Shown here piece by piece: positions 48,841 to 59,646 of a stretch of DNA of 64,000 bases (positions are counted from its first letter, which is position 1; each line of letters starts with the position of its first letter). The stretch is from Monoplex corrugatus (taxonomy: Eukaryota; Mollusca; Gastropoda; Littorinimorpha; Ranellidae), in NCBI GenBank assembly GCA_030674185.1, contig CM060312.1, forward strand, positions 697,669 to 761,668, written 5' to 3'. Under the pieces are notes generated by a model. The model saw nothing but the letters and a program-made list of their open reading frames with translations. It did no database searches and had not been told where the DNA came from. The translations under genes and the position numbers were made by a program.

Positions 48841-49444
48841 GGAATGCCATACTCTGCTTGCTATCGGATTTATAGACTTTACCAAAGCCTTCAACAGTGT
48901 CCACAGATCATCAATTTTGAAAACCCTTAAGTCCTTAAGTATCTCAGAGAATATCAACGATAGAGCAAATCTGTACTGACTCCAAGTGTCGGATAAGGAC
49001 GGAAGATGGCTACAGCAACTGCTCCAAAGTCCTCACTGGCGTCTGACAATGGGTATTCCCTCTCCTTTCCTCTTCGTAGTACCCATTGACTGGATGCTCA
49101 AGGGAAAAGAATCCCCAGTGGAATGAAGAAAAAACTTTCTGATTTACAATTCCTTGATGACGTAGCTGCTATGACAAGTAACATTCCAGACCTTCAGTCG
49201 CTCAGGACTGACACCAGCAGCTATGCAGGAAGTATTGGGCTTGTCATCAAAGCCAAAATAACCAAGAACATTTTGAGCAGAGAACATCGCGTGCTAGAAG
49301 GCGTGTCTTCATTGGCAAGAAGCAGTAAATTCTCGAACCTTAGCAGTTTAATCAGCAATATTAATGACTTTGATCGCCAATTGAAATACCTGAGTAGAAA
49401 GGCAACAGCAGCACTCAACCAGCTAAGCAATAATGAAACAACAG

Positions 49445-49950
49445 GACATCTTCTTTTGAATTAAACTGAGATTTGACAGTTAAACGTGATATCAAGGTCA
49501 AGGCTGTTCTATCACTGCCAAAAACTGAGATTTGACAGTTACACGTGATATCAAGGCTGTTCTATCACTGCCAAAAACTGAGATTTGACAGTTAAACGTG
49601 ATATCAAGGTCAAGGCTGTTCTATCACTGCCAAACTGAGATTTGACAGTTAAACGTGATATCAAGGCTGTTCTATCACTGCCAAAAACTGAGATTTGACA
49701 GTTACACGTGATATCAAGGCTGTTCTATCACTGCCAAAAACTGAGATTTGACAGTTAAACGTGATATCAAGGCTGTTCTATCACTGCCAAAAACTGAGAT
49801 TTGACAGTTACACGTGATATCAAGGCTGTTCTATCACTGCCAAAAACTGAGATTTGACAGTTAAACGTGATATCAAGGCTGTTGTATCACTGCCAAAAAC
49901 TGAGATTTGACAGTTAAACGTGATATCAAGGCTGTTCTATCACTGCCAAA
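49445..49950. repeat. 53-59-bp array inside the LINE relic, 9 units
   Basis: The unit starts 'ctgagatttgacagttaaac' and contains 'gtgatatcaaggctgttcta' and 'tcactgccaaaaa'. A 59-base subtype has an extra 'gtcaag'. Two subtypes (TTAAAC and TTACAC) partly alternate, so amplification probably went by two-unit steps. The unit appears to be a piece of the LINE's own post-RT region. Confidence 0.93.
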
Positions 49951-50161
49951 CCTGCTATGTCAGGACCGCACAGGAGATGAAACAGGACACCTTTGACACC
50001 AGACACTTGGTACAATACTGAACATCAAATGAAATGACTTTGTGCCAAATGAAGATATCTGGCACAGATCACGACAGCTCCTCGTGTTAACGACCATTTG
50101 CAGATGGCGCTCTCCACTGGTTGGGATATGTAGGAGGCTCCTCACAAGATGTGCAAGTCAA

Positions 50162-50645
50162 GCCATTAAATGAATAACAACAAGCCATTAAATGAATAAC
50201 AACAGGCCATTAAATGAATAACAACAGGCCATTAAAAAATAACAACAGGCCATTAAATGAATAACAACAGGCCATTAAATGAATAACAACAGGCCATTAA
50301 ATGAATAACAACAGGCCATTAAATGAATAACAACAGGCCATTAAATGAATAACAACAGGCCATTAAATGAATAACAACAGGCCATTAAATGAATAACAAC
50401 AGGCCATTAAATGAATAACAACAAGCCATTAAATGAATAACAACAGGCCATTAAATGAATAACAACAGGCCATTAAATGAATAACAACAGGCCATTAAAA
50501 AATAACAACAGGCCATTAAATGAATAACAACAGGCCATTAAATGAATAACAACAGGCCATTAAATGAATAACAACAGGCCATTAAATGAATAACAACAGG
50601 CCATTAAATGAATAACAACAGGCCATTAAATGAATAACAACAGGC
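50162..50645. repeat. 22-bp array inside the LINE relic, about 22 units
   Basis: The unit is 'ggccattaaatgaataacaaca'-like (22 bases, split here as ggccattaaatg + aataacaaca). A few units are shortened by loss of 'tgaat'. The first copy, 'aagccattaaatgaataaca' (50159), is continuous with the LINE reading 'VKPLNE', so the seed was LINE sequence. Confidence 0.95.
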
Positions 50646-50819
50646 CAGAAAACAGGAGGAAGTCGATAATAAGCCAGCACCTTACAGAAGAAAGGGACCT
50701 TCGTCTGACCAACACAATATGGAACAACATTAGCAGAATGGCTGAGGACTGTTCACAGTGAAGCGTCTTGACTGCCCATGTGTCATGCGACGTGGGACCG
50801 ATTAAATGTAAGTTACATG

Positions 50820-50955
50820 TATTATCATCACATTCACTCATCATCACCACTACTATCATCATCACCACCATCATAATCATCATCAACATCACCACCATCA
50901 CCATCATTACCATCAGCACCAACGTCAAAATCATCACCATTAACATCAACATCAG
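50820..50955. repeat. (ATC)n microsatellite between two convergent LINEs
   Basis: About 135 bases of ATC/ACC trinucleotides. It forms the 3' tail of both the plus-strand relic ending near 50820 and the minus-strand element beginning near 50960. Confidence 0.9.
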
Positions 50956-50959
50956 CCTC

Positions 50960-53800
50960 ACTTGTTTTTTTTTCCTTTCGCTTGTACCGGTGGGCGTCGC
51001 GGGGAGATACAGTCGTCTGTCAGCAGCAAGGCGGGTGGCCTGGAGAAGGGACATCTCGTGAGCTCTGAGGGTGTCTGCCACGGAGTCGCTCCATCGTCGT
51101 CTTGGTCTTCCTCTGGCTCTCCAGCCAGAGTATCTGGTGTTGTATGCCCGAAGAGCTGGATGGTTTAGGGGCATACGTGTGAGGTGTCCGAACCACTTGA
51201 TCCTCATATGTTCGATGTGTTGTAGGATTGGTGTTGCTCCTACCATGTCTCGTATCACCTCATTTCTGATCTTGTCCCGCCTTGTCTTGTTTACTGCTTT
51301 CCTCAGGCATTTCATTTCACAGGTGACCAGTTTTCTCTCGAGGACTTTAATTAGGGACCATGTCTGGCACTGGTATGTCAGCGTTGGTAGAAAAATGGCG
51401 TTGATGAGTTTCGCCTTAGTGCTGGTGGGAATGCTGGGGTGTTTCAGGAGAGGGGCAAGTTGGTAGCTGACTGCGTTGGCTTTCTGGCATCTGGTCTCGA
51501 TTTCTCTGTCTAGTTTGCCATTTTCAGTGAAGATGCTGCCCAGGTATTTAAATTTACTGGCTTGCTTCAACAGGGTTCCGTTGATGTTGATATCCAGTTT
51601 GTTTGGTCTCTTACTGACAGTCATGGCCTCGGTCTTGCTGACGCTGATCTTCATGCCGTATGTCTCGCAGTTTTCATTGAGCTGGTCTGTGTGCTCCCGT
51701 AGCTGTATCTTGTCATTGTTCACCATTGCCTGGTCGTCCGCAAACATGAGTTCATTGAGTGCCTCAGGGTCTGGGTTTGCCTCCTTCGTAATCTGATCCA
51801 TATAGATCACGAAGAGAGATTACAGCCCTGCCTTACTCCCGATGTCACTGGGAACCAGTCATATGTTCCACTGGCGTGCGGACTGCACTCCTGCTGTTGG
51901 CGTAGATGGCCCGAATGTTGTCTAGCAGCTGGCCCTTGACGTCGTACTGCTCGAGGACCTTCCATAGTTTGTCTCTGTTGACTCAATCAAAGGCCTTTTC
52001 TTGATCAACGAATAAAAGATGGAGATCTCGGTCGTATTCGATCGCCCTCTCGCACAGTTGTCGGAGTGCGAAGGTTGCATCGGTGCACCCTCTTCCTTTT
52101 CTGAAGCCAAATTGGGCCTCACTGAGGAGATGTTCTGTTTTCGCTCGAGTGCGCTGCTCCAGGATCTTTGCGTACATTTTCCCTACATGGCTGAGTAGTG
52201 ATATGCCTCTGTAGGTACTGCAGTCTTTCTTGCTGCCCTTCTTCTTCCATATTGGCACCACTATTGCATTTTGCCAGTCTTCTGGTACTTTTCTCTCTTC
52301 CAAAGCTTTCTGAAAGATGGTGATGAGCCACTGAATTCCGGTTTCACCGCACACATGGATGGCTTCAGTTGTTATGCCGTCGTCTCCAGCTGCCTTTCCT
52401 TTAGAACTGGTCTTCACTGCTTTTCTTACTTCACTCTCTAGGATGGTAGGTTCTGAGTGGTCTGGGTGGCTGGGGGTGAACAGGGACTGTGTGTCTTGTG
52501 CCCGTACTCCTGATGGGTTGAGTAGGTCTTTGAAATAGTTTTCCCATCTCTTCACTATTTTCTCCTCTTCATGCAATGCTTCCCCGTTTGCATCGTTGAT
52601 AATAGTGATTGGATCGAAAGGTTCATCTCGCACTCTCATCGCTTTCACACTCTTGTAAAACTCTCTTGGGGAAGCTTTGTATGTTTCACAGAGTTTTTCA
52701 CCATACTGGGTCCATGACTTTTCCTTTGCTGTTCTCACAACTTTCTTGCTGTGTCTTCTTGCAAGTCTGTACTTGATGTAGTCCTCTTCATCCTTTGACT
52801 TGACCCAGATCTTGTATAGTTTCTTCTTTTCCTTGATAGCATCCTTCACTTCTTTGTTCCACCAAACTGTTGCCTTTCTGTTTCTTCCTCCTGTCTTCTT
52901 GGTGCCACAGGCTTCTTTTATAGTGTCCAGGAGGACTGTCTTGAAGATGGCCCAAGCTTCCTCTACGTTTAGTAATGTAGGGTCACTACAGTCCAATTTT
53001 TCACTGATGGTGCACTTGATCTGAGTCTGCACCTCTTCGTCTTGAAGCTTGTGCATGTTGAGTCTTTCCGGCTGTTTCTTCTTTTTGGTGAACCTCCTCT
53101 TCTTCTGAGTGACCAACGTCGTGATGATTGGCCTGTGGTCTGTGTCCAGGCCTGCGTTGGGGATGGCTCTTGAGTCTCTGATGTTGCTCTGCATTCTAGA
53201 TCTTGCTAGTGTGAAATCGATTTGAGATGAGATGTCGATATCGTTCCATTTGTACCAGGTGTAGATCTGAGTGGCTCTGTGCTGGAAGAAGGTGTTGGTG
53301 ACAATAAGGTCATGCTCTGCACACAGTTCCAATACATGGTGCCGTTGTAGTTGCATGGTGTTCTGTGGTCAACATGTGGACCAAGGTGTTTTGTCCATGG
53401 TGTTCTTCTCTCTCCGACTCTGCCATTGAAATCTCCTATGACGTACAGGTCTTCTTGGTCCGGGATGCTGTTGATGGTGTCCACGAGTTTTTCGAAGAAG
53501 GAGTCCTTATCCTCATCTGAGTAGGAGTCATTACATGGTGCATACACTTGAATGTACTTGTTGATCTTGTTGTCCTCCCTAATGCCGATCTTCAAGAGTC
53601 TTTCTGAAATGAACTCCGTACTCACTAGGTCTTTTGCCTTGTCATGGTGTACGATGAAACCCACGCCATGTGCTGCTCTCTGTTCCTTGCTTACACCGCT
53701 CCAAATGAGAACATAGTTGGCGCCTATTTCCTTTGTTCCTGTTCCTTTCTTTCTGGTGTCTGCAATGCCCATTATGGAGATCTTGCGCTGGGTCATGAAC
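50960..53800 (-). mobile_element. RTE-like EN-RT LINE, antisense, decayed
   Basis: On the minus strand an endonuclease (MTQRKISIMGIADTRKKG, HGVGFIVHHDKA, YIQVYAPCNDSYSDEDKD, LYVIGDFNGRVGERR, 'QIDFTLARSRM', 'LDTDHRPIITTL'; about 53796-53110) precedes a linker (GKAAGDDGITTEAIH) and an RT (WQNAIVVPIWKKKGSKKD, YRGISLLSHVGKMYAKILE, 'FRKGRGCTDATFALRQL', 'LLFVDQEKAFD', 'LNELMFADDQAM'). The C-terminus follows (FKYLGSIFTENGKLDREI, IKWFGHLTRMPLNHPA, RARGRPRRRWSDSVADTL). Breaks: a frameshift near 53350, a stop at about 51980 just after the first catalytic Asp block, and a second frameshift near 51820 in the QGC block. The frames are otherwise long, so decay is recent. The 3' end is an (ATG)n tail. Confidence 0.9.
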
Positions 53801-53804
53801 TCTA

Positions 53805-54130
53805 CCTCACTATCATCACCATCACTGACATTACAACTACCATCCGCACCATACTTATCGTCATCATTATCATCGACATCATCATCATCATCATCATTAT
53901 CATCATCATTACCACCACCACCACCATCATTATCATCATCACCACCACCACCATCACCATCATCAGCATAATCATTAACATAATCATCACCATTATGATC
54001 ATCTCTATCATTATAATAATCACTGTCATCATTATCATCAGCATCATCACATCACTACCATCGTCATCATCATTACTGTCATCATCATCGTCGTCAAATT
54101 CATCACTATTTCCATGACCATCATCACCAT
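53805..54130. repeat. Imperfect (ATC)n microsatellite
   Basis: About 325 bases of ATC/ACC-rich trinucleotides between the 5' end of the antisense LINE and the duplicated exon edge. Open frames here are artefacts. Confidence 0.96.
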
Positions 54131-54133
54131 CAC

Positions 54134-54193
54134 CATCACCAACTCACCCTATCTTTGTAGATGCCTCTAGTGTTGATGAGCTATACAAAGCCA
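54134..54193 (-). pseudogene. Degenerate duplicate of exon 54312-54452 donor edge
   Basis: Plus-strand 'aactcaccctatctttgtag' then 'atgcctctag' copies the 3' end and donor of the real exon ('gctcactctgtctttgtgga' 'tgcctccag', 54306-54334). The match then breaks into 'tgttgatgagctatacaaag', parallel to the exon's 'tgttgatgacgtagataaag'. Both copies are preceded by ATCACC repeats. It has lost 8 or so internal bases and is not a usable exon. Confidence 0.8.
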
Positions 54194-54305
54194 TGGTCAT
54201 CCCATCACCATCATCACTGTCATCATCATCATCGTTACTACCATCACTGTCCCATCATCAACACACTCACCACCATCACCATCACCACCACCATCACCAT
54301 CACCA
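54194..54305. repeat. (ATC)n/(ACC)n tract at the donor
   Basis: Trinucleotide repeats fill the interval between the duplicated exon edge and the true donor. On the minus strand the intron begins GTGAGCTGGTGATGGTGATGG. Confidence 0.9.
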
Positions 54306-54311
54306 GCTCAC

Positions 54312-54452
54312 TCTGTCTTTGTGGATGCCTCCAGCATTACTGATGTTGATGACGTAGATAAAGCCAAAGGCACGTGACATGTACTCTTCCAGTTGTTGTG
54401 ACACCTTGCGGCTCTCCCCTACCCCTGGACTGTCCACTATCACCACCCCTTC
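54312..54452 (-). CDS. Dynamin-like large GTPase, exon with G3 motif
   Basis: This is a 141-base minus-strand exon. The acceptor is TTTTCCAG (54453-54460) and the donor GTGAGC (54306-54311). It starts and ends in phase 0 and encodes 47 residues. 'EGVVIVDSPGVGESRKV' contains the D-x-P-G switch II (G3) motif of dynamin-type GTPases. 'QLEEYMSRAFGFIYVINI' and 'SNAGGIHKDR' follow as the next strand and loop. It joins in frame to exon 47515-47712, which carries G4 at the expected distance. The P-loop (G1) and switch I should lie in an upstream exon, at higher coordinates; I could not find them up to 64000. Dynamin-superfamily members remodel membranes, and in molluscs several are immune-linked, but no role can be assigned here. 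Confidence 0.87.
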
Positions 54453-54460
54453 CTGGAAAA

Positions 54461-55240
54461 CAGCATGTACACTATATAATACCACTGCACAACTTACAAG
54501 ACCACCATACATTCTACAACAATAAAAAACATTTTACACCATTGTACACTTCGCAACACCACTATACACTTTACAACACCACTATACACTTTACAACACC
54601 ACTATACACTTTACAACACCACTATACACTTTACAACATCACTGCACACTTTACAACACCACTATACACTTTACAACACCACTATACACTTTACAACACC
54701 ACTATACACTTTACAACACCACTATACACTTTACAACACCACTATATACTTTACAACACCACTATACACTTTACAACACCACTATACACTTTACAACATC
54801 ACTATACACTTTACAACACCACTATACAATTTACAACACCACTATACACTTTACAACACCACTATACACTTTACAACACCACTATACACTTTACAACATC
54901 ACTATACACTTTATAACACCACTATACACTTTACAACATCACTATACACTTTACAACACCACTATACACTTTACAACACCACTATACACTTTACAACACC
55001 ACTATACACTTTACAACACCACTATACACTTTACAACATCAATATACACTTTACAACACCACTATACACTTTACAACACCGCGATACACCACTATAAAAT
55101 TCACAGTACCACTATACACTTCATAATACCACTGTACATTTTACAACGCCACTGTACACTTTACAACACCACTGTAAACATTACGACATCACTATACATT
55201 TTACAACACCACGTTATACTTTACAACACCACAACGTTCT
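54461..55240. repeat. 20-bp minisatellite, about 35 units
   Basis: The unit 'caccactatacactttacaa' repeats head to tail with few substitutions (cat, tat variants) and worn ends. It begins just upstream of the acceptor of exon 54312-54452 in the minus-strand intron. Confidence 0.96.
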
Positions 55241-55244
55241 CTAT

Positions 55245-55850
55245 TTTCGTGGTATCAGATCTCCCACAGGCCCTTCTGGTTGGCAGTGTCAAATGCTTTG
55301 GTGAGATCTACAAACACTATGTGGAGCTCCTGGTTTTGTTTGCGACAATTTTCTTGCAGCTGGTTTATGGCAACAACTCACTTTGACTATGTCACTGTGC
55401 TTCTTGCATCATGAAAACTGCACCGAGAATCAGCAGTGAGGAACTCAGCTATGCGGATGATGACTGTTAAGGATGACTCTGGCAAAGGCCTTTCTGGCAA
55501 TGAATAGGAGGAATAAGCCATGGTGATTATTACGTAAGGTCTCGTTGGCCCTTCTTCTTGTAAATGTGGATGATCATAGCATCTTTAAAGTCTTGAGGAA
55601 CTTCTTCCTTCTGCCATTTAAACTCGTACATGGTTGTCAGCTGCTCCAGGAGCATCTCGCCCTCATTCCTGCAAGAATACTATCACCTCCTCGTGCCTTC
55701 CCAGGCGTGGCTTGCTTCATGGCTTTGGTAGTCTCGGCACTGGGAGATGGGTCTGCCAGAGATTTCTTTACTGGAAGTGGGGGGAGTGCTGCAATTGTGT
55801 CCTCAGATATTGTCAATTTCTTGTCAGCTTTAATCCAGAAGTCTTTGGTT
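55245..55850 (-). mobile_element. Decayed LINE reverse transcriptase relic, antisense
   Basis: Minus-strand pieces lie in order: 'LPVKKSLADPSPSAETTKA', 'KQATPGKARGGDSILAGM', a broken VHLYKRKG block near 55550, 'NHHGLFLLFIARKAFARVI' (about 55530-55475, the NHRGISLLSIAGK-x-LARV block), and a worn RT block with 'VCRSHQSI' near 55290. Frames shift repeatedly. This is the same group as the relic at 290-2470, covering the segment just before it. Confidence 0.7.
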
Positions 55851-56034
55851 TATACACTAGGCAGAAACCATCATCTAAAATGACTTCATGTCGTTGGCAT
55901 CAACTGCTACCGGGAGTTCTGCAGCTTTTGTCTCCTACATATGATTCTTCATTTGCTGCAAATTTTGTCGACAAACTGCTTTGATTGTTAGTATTGTTGC
56001 TTCCTATTTTCACAGATCTTGTTTCCCAAGTCTT

Positions 56035-56150
56035 CCTTGTGACAATGACAATGACAATGACAAGTGATTCTTTATTTTCCAACGGTAAAAGCTATTGGCT
56101 AGAAGCCATTTTTCAAACTTGCGGTTGCTGTTCTATACACATGACATTTG
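56035..56150 (-). mobile_element. Short dispersed repeat with (ACAATG)n tail, copy 2
   Basis: 'acaatgacaatgacaatgac' is followed by 'ttctttattttccaacggta' and 'agaagccatttttcaaactt'. It matches 46225-46345. On the minus strand an AATAAAGAA lies just before the (CATTGT)n tail, consistent with a retroelement 3' end. Confidence 0.65.
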
Positions 56151-56255
56151 TTTGCTGCAACAAGTACAGCTCAAGGAAAGATACATGTTGAATACTAAAA
56201 TTAAGATAACATTACATGTACAATGACATCAAGAAACGTACACAGTCAGCACTTA

Positions 56256-56257
56256 AA

Positions 56258-56339
<82 letters not shown>

Positions 56340-56363
56340 GGATGGATAGATAGATAGATGGAC

Positions 56364-56407
<44 letters not shown>

Positions 56408-56463
56408 GGATAATTAGATAGATAGATAGATAGATAATCAGATAGATAGATAGACAGATAGAC

Positions 56464-56545
<82 letters not shown>
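56256..56545. repeat. (GATA)n microsatellite
   Basis: About 72 GATA units with occasional GATG and GACA variants. Confidence 0.98.
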
Positions 56546-56546
<1 letters not shown>

Positions 56547-56609
56547 TGAGCAAGTACTTAAATTAATGAATAAGTAAAAAAATAAAAAATAAACATATTC
56601 TTAATAACA

Positions 56610-57080
<471 letters not shown>

Positions 57081-57096
57081 ATACACATCGACTAGA

Positions 57097-59606
57097 TTAA
57101 ATGTCATAGGTTGAAAGGCAGCTGACATTATTGTTGCTAACTGAGGTAATCTGCGACACTGACATCAGGTATTTAAATAATGTAACTTTGAAGGAAGAGA
57201 GTGATTGAGTGTATGTGATATTTGGGGGGAGTGTGTTCCATAGTTGTGCACCAGAAAACGATAAACTACTTTTATATATGTCGATTCTTGGACGGATAAT
57301 TTTGAATTGATTCTGTCTTGAGCTTGAGTATGATCGCACATTGTGATTAAACAAATTGAGAAGATATTGCGGAACACTCTTTTTTGATACTTTAAACATT
57401 GTGATACCTTTATTGAACATTAAATGTGACTTTAGAGGGAGGATTCCTAATTGTTTAAGTTTTTCATCTGTTGTTAAAATGGGATCTGGCATGATAAGTT
57501 TTTCTGCCCTCCTATGTAAGGTGTTCAATATTTTTAGATGAACTTCACATGAGCTATCCCACAATGTAGAGGCATAATCTATATGCGACTTAATATGAGC
57601 ATTATAAAATAATTGGCGTGTGTTTGTATCTGTTAGATATCTTAACTTGGACAGAATAAATAAGTTCTTGGAGATAATCTTGCATAAATAATCAATGTGG
57701 TTTTTCCAGGTAAGATTTTGATCAATAATAATACCTAGTAGACGGTGTTCTGGTATTTGTGCGATAGAATTACCTCTCAGAGACAGATTGAGTGAGAGAG
57801 AGCCAAGCTGCCGTTTTTGGCGAGTGTATATAACCATACATTCAGTTTTCGTAGGGTTCAAAGCCATGGCGTTTTTACCACACCATTCAGAGATTTCATT
57901 TAGGCTCTTTTGTAAACGTGTGTTTACAGTCGTTATACTTGTGTCTTGTGTATGGATTGTTCCATCGTCAGCGAACATATCACAGTGAACTGTGGGATCA
58001 GATATATGAAGTGGTAAGTCATTAATGAATATAGAAAACAGAATGGGTCCTAAGATTGATCCTTGAGGAACGCCACATTTCACATACCCTCGGATGAATA
58101 TGATCCATTAAGATGTACTTTTTGTTTGCGTTCATGAAAGTAGAAATTGAAAAATGAAATTGTTGAATCGTTGGCAAGGTACGTTCGTAATTTAGTTAGT
58201 AAGATATCATGATCAGCGAAATCAAAAGTTTTTTTAAAGTCTAGAAATACTGCTCCAGTTAATTTGCAGTCATTCATGGCTAATAACCAGGTGTCAGCAA
58301 GCCGTGTTAGGGCTGTATGACAGGAGTGGTTTTGACGGAAACCAGATTGCAGTGGGTGAAGAAGACTTTTGGTTTCCAGGTAGTCTGAAAGGTGTTTATG
58401 TATATGTTTTTTTAAAGGCTTTGACAGGACAGAGAGAAGAGAAATTGGCCTGTAATTAGTTATTTGTCATGGTTTCAATCCTACCTTTCTGGTCGTGTAC
58501 AAGTTGTCTCCATAAATGGTGTCTCTTCTAATCCTACCATCTTGAAGTACGGTGTTCCTCAGGGCTCTGTCTTAGGCCCTATTCTCTTTATTTTGTACAC
58601 TCAGCCCATCTCTGACATTGCAGCCCATCATCACATATCCCATCACTGTTTTTCTGATGACAACCAAATCTACATGTCTGGCCATCCCTCCACTATCCCT
58701 TCTATAATTCAACGCACACAGCTCTGCATTTCTGACATAAAGTCTTGGATGACATGCAACAAACTCCAGCTGAATAATGACAAAACAGAATTTATATTTA
58801 TTGCATCAAAGCGACTTCTGTCTACTGTGCCTATCCCTGTTTCTATCCAGCTTGAAGACTCGGTAATCCACACTTCCACATCCGTGCGTAATCTTGGAGT
58901 TGTACTGGACCAAACTCTTTCCTTCCACAGCCAGGTATCCTCTGTCTGTCATGCTTGTTACTTAGAACTTCGACGGATCAGTTCTGTGCGTCATCTTCTA
59001 TCTGAAGAAAGCACTATAACTCTCATTTCTGCACTCATTCTGTCCAGACTCGACTACTGTAACTCGCTTCTTGCTGGCTGCCCCCAAACACTCTTATCCA
59101 AATTGCAAAAAGTTCAAAATAACGCTGCTCGCCTTGTACGGAAATGCCCAAGGTCAACTCATGTTTCCCCTCTGCTTCGAACTCTACACTGGCTTCCTGT
59201 TCGAAAGCGTATTGACTATAAACTTTCCCTCCTATGCCATAAGTCTCTGGCTGGTCTAGCTCCCCCCTATCTTTCTGATCTCCTGACTGTTTACATTCCC
59301 TCCAGAGAGCTACGCTCTTCTGCTGATGCCCACCTACTTAGAATCCCACGCTTCGCAACAAAACTCTTGGTGAACGTGCTTTTTCTTATCAGGCCCCCTC
59401 TATTTGGAACAAACTTCCCTTTCCTCTCCGCTCTACCTGTACCCTTTCTTCGTTTAAGTCCGGTCTAAAAACCACTCTTTTTAAATCCTAGCCTGTAGTT
59501 CTGTACTCTTACTTCAGCTGCCACCTTGAAATCTGTGCCCGCGCGCGTGTGTGTGTGTGTGTTGCGGGTGTGTGTGTGTGTGTGTGTGTGAGTGTGTGTG
59601 GTGTGC

Positions 59607-59646
<40 letters not shown>

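Larger units (their letters stand above)
48840..50820 (+). mobile_element. LINE polymerase relic swollen by two internal arrays
   Basis: Relic blocks lie in plus-strand order. 'IGFIDFTKAFNSVHRSSIL' (about 48864-48920) is the first catalytic Asp region. 'LTMGIPSPFLFVVPIDWML' (about 49047-49100) is a worn G-x-RQGC-x-LSPFLF block. 'LSDLQFLDDVAAMTS' (about 49135-49180) is the (F)ADD block changed to LDD. 'RKATAALNQLSN' follows (about 49396-49430). The sequence then enters a 53-59-bp array (49462-49950), resumes with the post-RT segment 'VPNEDIWHRSRQLL' and 'WLGYV' (about 50042-50130), enters a 22-bp array (50162-50645), and ends with a WN-x3-R-MAEDCSQ-like tail near 50720-50760. Stops and frameshifts show it is dead. 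The clade is not assigned. Confidence 0.65.

Noticed and set aside
52800..53024. Plus-strand frames inside 50960-53800
   Set aside because: They are shadows of the antisense endonuclease-RT frames, which show ordered catalytic motifs.
54374..54916. 180-codon plus-strand frame of repeating YTLYNTT/HFTTPL
   Set aside because: It is the 20-bp array translated. The real coding strand here is minus, ending at 54452.
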